From Alloacidobacterium sp035547425 (GTDB lineage: Bacteria; Acidobacteriota; Terriglobia; Terriglobales; Acidobacteriaceae), in assembly GCA_035547425.1 (NCBI GenBank), contig DASZUU010000038.1, positions 1-64,000 on the forward strand: 64,000 nt of DNA, in the 5' to 3' direction. Below are positions 25,924-34,510 of the stretch, one piece after another. The notes under the pieces were generated by a model, which did no database searches, was not told the origin of the DNA, and worked only from the letters and a program-made list of their open reading frames with translations. The stretch's first letter is position 1; the number at the start of each line of letters is the position of its first letter. Both the position numbers and the translations under genes were made by a program.

Positions 25924-27144
25924 TCACCGCGTAAAGAGATTCATCTGCGAGTTGGAAGCAGGATATTTGCGAGAAGGCTTGTCGTCGAATACAGTGCGCC
26001 CGTTGAGTGACGGAGAGATGGCGCGTTCATGCTGGATCGCGGCGTCGAAATCTGCCAGCGGATGACGGCCTCCTTCAACATTGCGCGTAAGGCGATCTAA
26101 ACGCCTAAAGCCTTCTACCTTTTCAGCGTGGCCGAGACGAGCAGCCTCCAGAGATCGCCGCAGAACTGCCAGCGATTCGTCGTATGTCTTAAGCGGCACA
26201 GGAAAAGGATGACCGTCTTTGCCTCCATGCGCGAAAGAGAAGCGTGCCGGGTCGGAGAAACGGCTGGGAGCTCCATGCACAACTTCGGCGATGAGCGCGA
26301 GCGATTGCAAAGTTCGCGGGCCAAGGCCTTCCAGCAACAGCAAAGAAGCAAAATCATGAAGGTCCTGTTCGTGCGCAACGGCCAGCACCGCTCCCAGGCG
26401 CTTCAGGTCAACGTCCTTCGCGCGGACATCGTGATGCATCGGCATCGTGAGCTTACGCGCTTGGTCCAGTGTGTAGGCGACCGGTTCTTTTGTCATCGTA
26501 AGCAGCGTGCGCTGCGCGTTGTTTGCACGCGCGTCCACCAGGTTAAGGATTTCGCCTTGCGGCTTGCCCACGATGGCCGTATGCGGATTCGATACAAAGT
26601 CCCGCACTGTAGCTGAATGCCAGTGGTAGCGCCGCGCCAGGTGGGTTTCCGGATTCATGCCCTGTTGCACAACCGCCCATTCGCCGGATTTCGTGATGAC
26701 GAAGGAATGCAGATAGAGCTGGAAGCCGTCGGCGACGGCATTGTTATCAATGCGTGCCGTAAGGCGGCTCGTGCGGGCGAGCCTCTCCCCATCCAGCCCG
26801 ATTTGCATGGATAAGTTGCGTAATTCTTCCGGCGTGCACTTGGAATGCCGTCCGCGGCCTCCGCAGATGAAAAGCCCCAGGTCAGAAAAACGCGGATTGA
26901 TACCACGCTTCAAAGCTCCCATCACCGATGTCGTAATGCCGGAAGAGTGCCAGTCCATTCCCATCACAGCACCATATGCCTGAAACCAGAATGGATCGCT
27001 TAAGCGGCTAAGAAATTCCGAATGACCATATTGCAGGATGATGTGCTCCGCGATGGCCGTTCCCAGTTCTGCCATGCGCGTGGCCAGCCACGGCGGCACA
27101 TGTCCGCCGTGCAAGGGGAGATCAGCTGTACCAGAGCGTCTCAC
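25924..27144 (-). CDS. DUF763-family protein
   Basis: The 406-residue product matches the DUF763 family as I know it: it begins RRSGTADLPLHGGHVPPWLATRM, with GLFICGGRGRHSKCTPEEL near residue 90, and LLEGLGPRTLQSLALIAEVVHG near 275, a helix-hairpin-helix-like segment. The family is found in archaea and scattered bacteria and has no settled function; nuclease or nucleic-acid binding is suspected. It lacks a signal peptide. It faces purK on the same strand 68 bases away but need not be co-transcribed. Confidence 0.85.
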   Translation of the reverse strand: MRRSGTADLPLHGGHVPPWLATRMAELGTAIAEHIILQYGHSEFLSRLSDPFWFQAYGAVMGMDWHSSGITTSVMGALKRGINPRFSDLGLFICGGRGRHSKCTPEELRNLSMQIGLDGERLARTSRLTARIDNNAVADGFQLYLHSFVITKSGEWAVVQQGMNPETHLARRYHWHSATVRDFVSNPHTAIVGKPQGEILNLVDARANNAQRTLLTMTKEPVAYTLDQARKLTMPMHHDVRAKDVDLKRLGAVLAVAHEQDLHDFASLLLLEGLGPRTLQSLALIAEVVHGAPSRFSDPARFSFAHGGKDGHPFPVPLKTYDESLAVLRRSLEAARLGHAEKVEGFRRLDRLTRNVEGGRHPLADFDAAIQHERAISPSLNGRTVFDDKPSRKYPASNSQMNLFTR

Positions 27145-27211
27145 CTCTTCATTTTCGCCTTTTATTCTCCGTAATTCAACTGCTATCGGGAGCCTGATGA
27201 ATCGAGCTGCT

Positions 27212-28345
27212 CTACAGCAGCCCTTTGGCCTCGAGAACGCGAGCTACAGCCTCCTGCGGAGTCTCGCCGATTGCAGATAAGTGCCCCATCTTTCGACCCG
27301 CACGCGCCGAATGCTTTTCGTATAGATGAAGCCCGACGCCCGGCACAGCCAGCGCGCGGTCGAATGCAGGCTCATGGTCCAGCCACAAATCACCCAGCAG
27401 GTTCGCAATTGCCGCCGGTTTTATCAGCGCTGTATCGCCTAAGGGCAAATCGCATACAGCGCGCACAATTTGCTCGAACTGGCTGGTGACGCAGGCGCGC
27501 TCGCTGGCGTGATAGCTGTTGTGCGGGCGCGGAGCCAGCTCATTTACCAGCAGGCGGCCATCCTTCGTCACAAACATTTCGACGGCGAGAATGCCTTCCA
27601 ACTGCATCCTGTCGGCAATCTGCCGGGCAATTTCCTGCGCTTTGGTTTCGATATCAAGCGGCACAGAAGACGGAATGACACTCCAAACGAGAATTTGATT
27701 TTCGTGATAATTCTCAGCCGAAGGATAGCTCTTTACCTCGCCATTCGGCGCCCGCGCCACCATCACGGAAATTTCCTTCTCGAGATCGAGAGCTTTTTCT
27801 GCTACTGCATCGCACTCACCCAGCAGACGCCATGCCTCGGCTGCGCCGGTGGCATCGCCAAAGCCGATCTTTACCTGGCTGCGGCCGTCGTATCCGCCGC
27901 GTGCGCTCTTCACAAAGCAGCGGCCGCCAAGCGCAGAAACAGCCTGCTGCAAATCGCTCTCTGAACGAATGGTGCGAAAATCGCCGACCGGAAAGCCATG
28001 CTCCACCAGCCAGTTTTTTTGCAAAATACGATCCTGAATAATGCGCATCATGGCAATGCCGGGGCGCAAGGGCGCATATTTCGCCGCCGCTTCCAGGCTG
28101 GTGACGGCAATCTGCTCAATCTCCAGCGTGATGACATCGCAGCCGCGAGCCAGATCGGCAGCAGCGCGCGCGTCATCCCATGCGCCTTCAAAGCATGCAT
28201 CCACAACAAAGCGCGCCGGACATGAAGGATCGGGGTCCATGACCTGAATGCGGTAGCCAAGCGAACGAGCTGCCATCGCCGTCATGCGGCCAAGCTGTCC
28301 GCCGCCCAGAATACCAATGGTGGAGCCGGGAAGAATCGCGCTCAC
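27212..28345 (-). CDS. purK: N5-carboxyaminoimidazole ribonucleotide synthase
   Basis: PurK is the ATP-grasp enzyme that carboxylates AIR to N5-CAIR in purine synthesis. The product has 377 residues with the N-terminal GILGGGQLGRMTAMAARSLGY, ATP-grasp signatures CFVKSARGGYDGRSQ near 142 and NELAPRPHNSYHASE near 268 (ATP and metal binding). Its start overlaps the purE stop by 4 bases (ATGA), giving a purEK operon. Confidence 0.97.
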   Translation of the reverse strand: MSAILPGSTIGILGGGQLGRMTAMAARSLGYRIQVMDPDPSCPARFVVDACFEGAWDDARAAADLARGCDVITLEIEQIAVTSLEAAAKYAPLRPGIAMMRIIQDRILQKNWLVEHGFPVGDFRTIRSESDLQQAVSALGGRCFVKSARGGYDGRSQVKIGFGDATGAAEAWRLLGECDAVAEKALDLEKEISVMVARAPNGEVKSYPSAENYHENQILVWSVIPSSVPLDIETKAQEIARQIADRMQLEGILAVEMFVTKDGRLLVNELAPRPHNSYHASERACVTSQFEQIVRAVCDLPLGDTALIKPAAIANLLGDLWLDHEPAFDRALAVPGVGLHLYEKHSARAGRKMGHLSAIGETPQEAVARVLEAKGLL

Positions 28346-28833
28346 TGCGGCAGCTCCTCGGCCAGCACTTCTTCTTTACGAGACGTGCGCCAGCTTCGCA
28401 ACCGTTCGCGCAACGCCTGATCGGTCGTAGCCAGTATTTCAGCCGCAAACAGAGCTGCATTCGCTGCTCCCGGTTTGCCGATGGCCAGTGTGCCTACGGG
28501 AACACCCTTCGGCATCTGCACGATCGAAAGCAGCGAGTCGATGCCATTCAGCATCGTTGCCGGAACAGGAACACCCAGCACAGGCACCAGCGTTTTCGCC
28601 GCCAGCATGCCCGGCAAATGCGCCGCACCGCCGGCGCCGGCGATAATCACGCGAAGTCCGCGCGACTCGGCCTCTTCGGCATAGGTAAAAAGCCAATCGG
28701 GAGTGCGGTGAGCGGAAACCACTCGCACTTCATAAGGAATGGAAAATTCTTTCAGCAGGTCGACGGCAGGCTTAAGCACTTCATAATCGCTCTTGCTGCC
28801 CATCACCACGCCGACAAGCGGGGCGTGCTCCAT
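28342..28833 (-). CDS. purE: N5-CAIR mutase PurE (class I)
   Basis: PurE converts N5-CAIR to CAIR. The 163-residue length and motifs fit class I: VVMGSKSDYEVLKPA, the catalytic-site SAHRTPDWLFTYA, and GAGGAAHLPGMLA with VLGVPVP. It precedes purK with overlapping codons. The sequence upstream holds an interspersed repeat, not an obvious purine riboswitch. Confidence 0.97.
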   Translation of the reverse strand: MEHAPLVGVVMGSKSDYEVLKPAVDLLKEFSIPYEVRVVSAHRTPDWLFTYAEEAESRGLRVIIAGAGGAAHLPGMLAAKTLVPVLGVPVPATMLNGIDSLLSIVQMPKGVPVGTLAIGKPGAANAALFAAEILATTDQALRERLRSWRTSRKEEVLAEELPQ

Positions 28834-28901
28834 GAGGTGATTATAGAGCCTGCCGTGTAGCCGCCGGGTTGAGCGGCCCTTGGTTTGTGCGACCGCCCGT
28901 T

Positions 28902-28934
28902 TGTTATCCTGAGCGCAGCGAAGGACCTGCTTTT
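28902..28934. repeat. TGTCATCCTGAGCG interspersed repeat copy
   Basis: TGTTATCCTGAGCGCAGCG followed by AAGGACCTGCTTTT. It matches the copies near 4034 and 57674, including the trailing CCTGCTTTT. It lies at the left edge of the prophage-like block. Confidence 0.7.
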
Positions 28935-28970
28935 ATAAAGCCGCGCTCAGGAGCTCGGCAATCAGAGAAG

Positions 28971-29252
28971 CTACAGCTTGATGCCGATCGATCCGGCAAA
29001 CTGCACAATTGCCGGCCAGACCGATTTCACGTCCTGAATCGTTGTTGCGTCTAACGTGAAATTCAGCGGATTGGCAATAACTCCATTCACATCGCCAATG
29101 CTCTTCGCAATGGTGCCCAGCAGCACTCCGAGAGCGGCCACTACATCCGGCTGCACCTTGCTGCTTGCGACCTTTGCGCCGCTCACAAACTTCAATACAT
29201 CTTCTGCGGCCACTTCAATGCCGCGCTCTATATCCATGAGAATGTTAGCCAC
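28971..29252 (-). CDS. Small prophage-block protein, function unknown
   Basis: The 93-residue product is the last gene of the minus-strand phage-like block. It starts with GTG overlapping the TAG of the gene before it (TAGTG), with GGAGGAG just upstream. The sequence (ERGIEVAAEDVLKFVSGAKV, then LGVLLGTIAKSIGDVNGVI) is helical and mildly amphipathic, with no catalytic motif. Coupled translation with a holin-like protein suggests a joint role, perhaps in lysis, but this is a guess. Confidence 0.65.
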   Translation of the reverse strand: MANILMDIERGIEVAAEDVLKFVSGAKVASSKVQPDVVAALGVLLGTIAKSIGDVNGVIANPLNFTLDATTIQDVKSVWPAIVQFAGSIGIKL

Positions 29253-29482
29253 TACTGCTCCTCCTTATTGAACAAAACTGGTGGTTGATTCGTTGTGGTT
29301 GGTCCGAGGGCGCGATCCAGATTCGCCGCCAGCAAATGTGTAAAGCGGTAAAGCCAACCGTAAAAACCAGCCTTCGTAGCAGGCGGATTCATGGCGCTGA
29401 CCGCAGCTGAAAATACCCACAGCGCTCCTGCTCCCGTGCAGAAAAACTGCATCGCGCTTCCTGAGTGAAGGAAGTTCATCAT
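29252..29482 (-). CDS. Small membrane protein of prophage block, holin-like candidate
   Basis: From the paired ATGs at 29482/29479 the product has about 76 residues, with one hydrophobic stretch (MQFFCTGAGALWVFSAAVSAM) followed by GFYGWLYRFTHLLAANLDRA and a polar tail. Similar Trp/Tyr-rich small proteins next to phage tail genes often carry holin-like roles; here that is inference from place and shape. It follows the large tail-hub-like gene by about 40 bases and overlaps the next small gene. Confidence 0.55.
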   Translation of the reverse strand: MMNFLHSGSAMQFFCTGAGALWVFSAAVSAMNPPATKAGFYGWLYRFTHLLAANLDRALGPTTTNQPPVLFNKEEQ

Positions 29483-29522
29483 GCACCTCGATTGCTGAGA
29501 AATTGGGTCAGAATAGCCGCTC

Positions 29523-31835
29523 CTAGAGCGGCATGTTGACAAAAATGGCGCTCGAAAAGCGCGAATAGTTCGGAGGCGTCGCTCCGTCATACATGCGCAC
29601 GTAATACTGCTCTATGACAGCCTCGCGCGGAATGGTGAAGTTGCTCACCGGGCTGCGCAGCACAAGGTCAGAATCCGTTCCCGGTCCAAAAAACCAGTCA
29701 CGGCGGCGCACTTCAAAGCCGCCGCCCGAAGGAGCCGTTACGCCCGCGCTTACCTGGATTTCAGTGCTGCTGACCGAGGCAGTCATGGTTTGCAAACTTG
29801 CCGGCGGTTCCGTCAACTGCGGTTGCTGCGGCAGCCACGTATCCGCAGGCACAGTCGATGATGTTTTGATTGCCAATGCATCAGCCCAGTCATTCGCAAA
29901 GCGGATGGTGTACCGATTCATCTGCGGGACTGTGCCGGCAGCCTCAATTTCCACGCTTCTCACAACGAGATTCGCATCCATGCCGGCGGAAGGAGCACTC
30001 ACAGCAAGCACGTCGCCCGGCCATATATCGCCTGGCGTCTCCATATTCCAGCCCGTATAGGTGCCTTCCCATGCAGCTGCCCGGCTGGAAGACAAGCTCA
30101 ATAACGCTGCGGCTGCGTTCTCGCAGTCAACCGAGCTCATGGCTTTCGGACTGGTGACCGTCCCTATCCAGCGCGAAATTGAAGGTAGCTGAGCCGAGCT
30201 TTGTGGAGAGACGCTCACTCCATTCGCTTTGCGTGCTACGGAGCGGTGTCTTGTCCGATACGATACGAAGATCAGCTCGCCCATCTGCGGCACGCTGGTT
30301 GGATAGAAGCGCAGCTTGCCGGTGCGCTCAATCTTGCAGTCAGCCACTTGCGCCGTAGTGCCAATGCGACGCGTCATCCTATTGCCGCCCGGAGGAATAC
30401 TCGTGACCCAGGTCGGTCCTTCTTGCGCGACGCTTACGCTGCGAATACTGCACTGCAGGTTGGTGCTGTTGATCAGGCCAAACGTACAGATGGAGGGCGT
30501 TGCCGCGAGCGAGCCATCGTACAACACCACAGGCGTCGCATTCACGCCGTTCGTCGTATCCTGAACCTCTAACACCAGATTCACGCCGCACGGAATCGCG
30601 TTGCCGCCCCAGAGCTCCATGCCGTTCGCGCCCATGGCATAGTAGGCCTGCTGCACTCGCTGCATCTCTTTCGCATACAGGCGTGTGCGCAACACATAGA
30701 TATGGCCTGCGACCGGCGAAAAAGAGCTGCCTGCTGCAAGGCCTTCTACCAGGGGAGAAATCACATTATTGCCGCTTGCCTGGCTCACCTGAAAACCCGC
30801 AAGGCAATTCGCCGTATTGATGTCGCCCGCATACAAGCCGCTCAGAATGCCGGTGCTTCCGGTGCTGATGGAAACGCCGCTGCTCTCGATGACCAGCGAG
30901 CCCCCAAGCTCCAGATCGTCGGCGGCAAATAGAATTGTTTCTCCATCCAGGCCGTTGCCGCCCGTGCAGGTCAATCCATTTGACGTAATCGATAAATAAG
31001 AGCCGGTATCTTGTAACTGCCACAGTTGCAAATTGATGGAAGGCGTCTGAAACAGGTCGATGAGTGGTTGCGTCTTTGCTGACGAAGGAAAGAAAGGCTC
31101 TTCTGTAAGGTCGAAGAGAACCGTCGTGCCGTCGCCTGAAAATACCTCGGTGACGTAAGCTGCCAGTTCTTCTTCTCCGCAAACGGTCACGTCATTCGCC
31201 GGCAATTTGGTCATCGATGCCTGCAATCGATTGACAACCAGCGTGCCGTCGCTTTCGTTCAGAGCATGTGTGACTCCGCCGATCGGCGCAAGCGTCACGC
31301 CGCCTGAGATTACGCGATAGGCATTGCCCGAGCTTGATGCCAGAAGGCCTACATTGCCGGACCATGTCGCTCCAGCGCTGGCTGTAAACCGCCCTACGAT
31401 GCCCGTAGCTGTCGATGTATGCATCGTAAGCCCGCCGGCATTTACCAGGCCGGTAAGCATCTCCGCGGTCCGGCTTGCGGGCAAAGCAAACTGCGATGTC
31501 TCGCGGGGAATACCTTGCATGTCGAGCAGGATTTCATCGCTTATGGCGGAAACTGCAGCCTCATATACAGGTCCTGCAATGTCTTCGCCCACGCATGCCA
31601 GAACCGGCTCACTCGCTACATAGCCGGTAAATAGAACCGCTCCGTTATCATCACTCACCGTGATGCGAGCGAGCCGTAGCGGCATGGGTAAATTCGACGG
31701 CAGTGGAGCGAGCGTAAAGCTGCACGTCGAAGGCAGATTCAATTGCCGCTGAATACGTAGAGACGGCTTTGCCGTCAACACCGTTGCATAATCCAGCGGT
31801 CCACTGCCATTCAGGTTGTCGATTGTCAGGATCAC
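29523..31835 (-). CDS. Large phage tail-hub/baseplate-like protein
   Basis: The product is about 770 residues, starting with GTG (MILTIDNLNGSGPLDY), with GAGGAG about 10 bases upstream; the longer frame overlaps the upstream gene. The N-terminal 250 residues look like a tail-hub fold with LFTGYVASEPV and repeated short beta segments. A central lectin-like region (about 300-470) is rich in Ser/Gly/Thr. The C-terminal part contains PGDIWPGDVLAVSAP and a fibronectin-like tail (PQLTEPPASLQTMTASVSSTEIQVSAG). The assignment rests on position after the putative tail-tube gene and on domain style. Confidence 0.6.
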   Translation of the reverse strand: MILTIDNLNGSGPLDYATVLTAKPSLRIQRQLNLPSTCSFTLAPLPSNLPMPLRLARITVSDDNGAVLFTGYVASEPVLACVGEDIAGPVYEAAVSAISDEILLDMQGIPRETSQFALPASRTAEMLTGLVNAGGLTMHTSTATGIVGRFTASAGATWSGNVGLLASSSGNAYRVISGGVTLAPIGGVTHALNESDGTLVVNRLQASMTKLPANDVTVCGEEELAAYVTEVFSGDGTTVLFDLTEEPFFPSSAKTQPLIDLFQTPSINLQLWQLQDTGSYLSITSNGLTCTGGNGLDGETILFAADDLELGGSLVIESSGVSISTGSTGILSGLYAGDINTANCLAGFQVSQASGNNVISPLVEGLAAGSSFSPVAGHIYVLRTRLYAKEMQRVQQAYYAMGANGMELWGGNAIPCGVNLVLEVQDTTNGVNATPVVLYDGSLAATPSICTFGLINSTNLQCSIRSVSVAQEGPTWVTSIPPGGNRMTRRIGTTAQVADCKIERTGKLRFYPTSVPQMGELIFVSYRTRHRSVARKANGVSVSPQSSAQLPSISRWIGTVTSPKAMSSVDCENAAAALLSLSSSRAAAWEGTYTGWNMETPGDIWPGDVLAVSAPSAGMDANLVVRSVEIEAAGTVPQMNRYTIRFANDWADALAIKTSSTVPADTWLPQQPQLTEPPASLQTMTASVSSTEIQVSAGVTAPSGGGFEVRRRDWFFGPGTDSDLVLRSPVSNFTIPREAVIEQYYVRMYDGATPPNYSRFSSAIFVNMPL

Positions 31836-31876
31836 TGAATTCGATCTCCTCAAACAAGTCACTGTGGAATAAACGT

Positions 31877-32854
31877 CTACAGCAGGGCGGCATTTCCCGG
31901 GAGAAAACTGCGGAAGCAAACAGCCGTCTCGCCATCATTGCTGTCTGTAACCGGCAGTGCTCGAAAACTGGCATCAAGCGCAATCCGCTCAATCGGAGCA
32001 GCAAGCGGCTCGGCGCCTTCAAGAGAGCTCTGCATTGCCTGCAGGCGGGGATAGTGAAAAATCAGCCGCTCACCCTGCTCGCCCGGCATCACAAAAACAG
32101 CAGACCATTCCTGAAAAAAGCTGCCGCCCTCGCGATCTACAAAGCCGAGAATCGGTTGAACCTTCATCGTTGCCGCAGGCGCGCCCGCAATCAGCGGCTG
32201 GGCAAGCTGCAGTCCGTTCGCGCTCACCTGCGATACGCGCGCGACGTTGAATGTCACTCTGCGGATGTAGTCAGGATCATTGTTGACCGCTGCTGCGCTG
32301 CGCACATATGCCGCAGAAACACCGCTGCCGACAAATCCTGTTTGTCCCGCATAGTCAGCGTCAACAGCAATCATGCTGCCCGCCGCGAACGATGCAGTGT
32401 CGGAAGGATTCAGGACGATATTCGTAGCGGTGGAGCCGGCCTGCACGCTCACAGCCGCAATGCCCTTCGCTCCCGAAGCCCCAGCTGCGACATTGCTCTC
32501 CGGCTGGATCAGGTTCATATGCTGCGATCCGGCAGCGAGTGCCATGCTTAACTTGCTCCACACCTTAAAGCGAAATGAAACGGTAGCGCCTACAGCTTCT
32601 CGCACCTGATATTGCGCGATACTTGGTATTCCGCTGTTAAATGCGCTGATAGTGCTGGATGATTTACGAACAAAGTTTTCAATCCATCCTAGGTCGATCC
32701 AGGGAGACGGCGGTGTATCGAGCGCGAACTGGCCATTCTGCGATGGATCGAAAATGGAAGGAAGCTGCTGCACGCGATTTACCGGCGCAAAGTAGGCGCG
32801 CACCCTGCGGCTGATGGTTGGCAGCGCCATGTAATTTGTAACAGCTGTGCTCAT
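31877..32854 (-). CDS. Putative phage tail-tube protein
   Basis: The 325-residue product has a beta-rich pattern, with an inserted Ala/Gly-rich middle domain (about 110-200). The C-terminal segment ERLIFHYPRLQAM and IERIALDASFRALPVTDSNDGETAVCFRSFLP resembles major tail proteins, which end with a turn-and-strand motif. It starts inside the preceding gene's last codons (ATGA overlap). The place between a tail-completion-type gene and the hub supports tail tube. No homologue is recognised by name. Confidence 0.5.
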   Translation of the reverse strand: MSTAVTNYMALPTISRRVRAYFAPVNRVQQLPSIFDPSQNGQFALDTPPSPWIDLGWIENFVRKSSSTISAFNSGIPSIAQYQVREAVGATVSFRFKVWSKLSMALAAGSQHMNLIQPESNVAAGASGAKGIAAVSVQAGSTATNIVLNPSDTASFAAGSMIAVDADYAGQTGFVGSGVSAAYVRSAAAVNNDPDYIRRVTFNVARVSQVSANGLQLAQPLIAGAPAATMKVQPILGFVDREGGSFFQEWSAVFVMPGEQGERLIFHYPRLQAMQSSLEGAEPLAAPIERIALDASFRALPVTDSNDGETAVCFRSFLPGNAALL

Positions 32855-33342
32855 AGCTCACCCTGTTCCTGGAATGCAAACACATCGATTGTTGCGATAC
32901 GCGTCAGCCTTTCCCGGGAAGTGACAGCCGCCTCAAATACAGGCGTGCTCCAGAAGATTCTGGTCCCCATAGCTGTAGGGCCTGTGGTCTGCACGTAATT
33001 CATTTTTTGCGAGGCAGGAGGATTGAGAATCGCAAGCAGCTCCGCGTCCATCTCCTCCAGCGTCCGCCCCCGATCCAGGCCGCTGTTGGATTGTGTGCCG
33101 CCCGTGGCATAGTGAATCTCACACCTCAGCTGTGCAAGGGCGGATGGCAGTTGCGTATCGATTGCAAGAGCAGTCCAGCGCAGCACAAAAACATCTGCAG
33201 GCATCTGCGCCATCGGAACCTCAGCGTCTTCTACGAGAATTCCCGGACGCTGTATGCCTCGCAGTATCATGACCCGGTTCGGGTTCAACGCCGCCAGCCG
33301 ATTGCGCAGAGTCGTATAAAAAGTATCTTTCGCGTTTTGCAT
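32851..33342 (-). CDS. Putative phage tail completion/terminator protein
   Basis: The 163-residue product (MQNAKDTFYTTLRNRLAALNP) has an early helix followed by alternating beta strands, with a central RCEIHYATGGTQSNSGLDRGRTLEEMDAE. Size, fold pattern and its position just before the putative tail-tube gene fit a tail terminator. Stop and start overlap in ATGA with the tail-tube gene. Confidence 0.45.
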   Translation of the reverse strand: MQNAKDTFYTTLRNRLAALNPNRVMILRGIQRPGILVEDAEVPMAQMPADVFVLRWTALAIDTQLPSALAQLRCEIHYATGGTQSNSGLDRGRTLEEMDAELLAILNPPASQKMNYVQTTGPTAMGTRIFWSTPVFEAAVTSRERLTRIATIDVFAFQEQGEL

Positions 33343-33360
33343 GAAAGCCTTCTTGAAAAG

Positions 33361-33807
33361 TTAGGAAACAGACATCTGCAATGCATGCGCTTCACGTAAC
33401 AGTAAGCGGTACAAATAGATTTGGCCGAGCGATTCGGAAACAGACCGCGACTCGATCAGGAACTGCGTGTTTTGAATGACAACGCCCGCGGCTGAATCGA
33501 ATAAAGCATCAGCCGAAGTAAGTTGCAGCGCGCTCACCTGCTGCTGTACGGCGGAGGCCGAAATAAGAAGCTCATACTTCGGCTGTTGGCCTTCCTGGGC
33601 AGTTGCCTGCACTCTTCGGAACGCAGCCGGAGCCAGCGTGAGCTGTTGGAAATTCGGCGCGTGGATGCCAACCTGCCCGGCATCGCTGCTGTCGCCTGCA
33701 GCGGGCGGCATCAGCAGAGAAATACTCATGCCTCCGCCGGCTCGCAGCAGGGCGTCGGCCATCAACTGCGCGCTCTGATTCGGATTTCTAATACTAAGAT
33801 CAGACAT
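33361..33807 (-). CDS. Phage head-tail region protein, function unknown
   Basis: This 148-residue product (MSDLSIRNPNQSAQLM) is mostly beta, with a central SAVQQQVSALQLTSADALFD and the end LLLREAHALQMSVS. It lies 3 bases after the connector gene. The place fits a head-closure protein, but no motif proves it. Confidence 0.45.
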   Translation of the reverse strand: MSDLSIRNPNQSAQLMADALLRAGGGMSISLLMPPAAGDSSDAGQVGIHAPNFQQLTLAPAAFRRVQATAQEGQQPKYELLISASAVQQQVSALQLTSADALFDSAAGVVIQNTQFLIESRSVSESLGQIYLYRLLLREAHALQMSVS

Positions 33808-33810
33808 AAG

Positions 33811-34434
33811 TCATCCCAGCCTGTTGGCAACCCACGGTTTCAATAGTTCCTGAACAGTACTGTCGATCAGCGAATTCGAGAAATACTGCATCTGCATCGT
33901 GTCGATCTTGCTGCTCTTTACATTCAGCCCCGGTGTTGCCTGTGCATTCTTCACAATCAGGGCGCACGCGGCCATCACCGCATCCGGAATCGTGCTTAAT
34001 CCGGCGGTATAGGTCACCTGCACTTCGTTGTAAGGCAGTCCGAGCACATTCATCGGAAAGATCAGCTCACCGGTGTCCGGAACAAAATCAACTGTCGCAG
34101 GATCGAGCTGTGTCCACGCGCCCGGCAGCGCAAATGCCCATGCAATTTCTTCCTGCATGGGATAGATCATCTGCCCGCGCCGCGGACGCGCATAGCGCGC
34201 CTGGATGCTCGCAAAAGGCGATGTGGCAGGAGCAATGGACACAAGCGGCAGGTAGCTTAATCGTGCCGTTTGTGATCCGGCCGTGAGCCGAAGGCGCTCC
34301 GTATACTGCGTTGGATTCAGGCTTACGCGTCTGCAATGGCTGTCAATCAATGCCGATGCGACGGTAACCCAATCGTCAGTTGTATCCGATGCCAATCCAA
34401 AATTCTCATAGTCGGTTGGCTGCAAATATCCCAT
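33811..34434 (-). CDS. Phage head-tail connector (gp6-like adaptor)
   Basis: The 207-residue product begins MGYLQPTDYENFGLASDTTDDWVTVASALID and has the DAVMAACALIVKNAQATP helix near residue 155. Head-tail adaptors of the HK97 gp6 group show the same pattern: a helical start with a Y-rich hook, a beta hairpin with VTYTAGL, and a helical end. It follows the capsid gene across a terminator, as expected. Confidence 0.65.
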   Translation of the reverse strand: MGYLQPTDYENFGLASDTTDDWVTVASALIDSHCRRVSLNPTQYTERLRLTAGSQTARLSYLPLVSIAPATSPFASIQARYARPRRGQMIYPMQEEIAWAFALPGAWTQLDPATVDFVPDTGELIFPMNVLGLPYNEVQVTYTAGLSTIPDAVMAACALIVKNAQATPGLNVKSSKIDTMQMQYFSNSLIDSTVQELLKPWVANRLG

Positions 34435-34467
34435 GCTTTATCTCCGCGTCAGGCAAAAAGAAAGGCC

Positions 34468-34486
34468 GGGCCGTAATTTACGGCCC
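34468..34486 (-). terminator. Intrinsic terminator after major capsid gene
   Basis: GGGCCGTA (34468-34475) pairs with TACGGCCC (34479-34486); the stem extends with flanking G/C pairs. On the minus strand it is followed by CTTTCTTTTT, so it ends capsid transcription about 25 bases after the stop and lowers read-through to the connector. Confidence 0.8.
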
Positions 34487-34510
34487 AGCCCGCACCAGCA
34501 AATCATCCGA

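Noticed and set aside
28834..28970. Left edge of the phage block examined for a tRNA or att site
   Set aside because: No tRNA is present and I could not find a direct repeat matching the right edge at 46090-46100 by eye.
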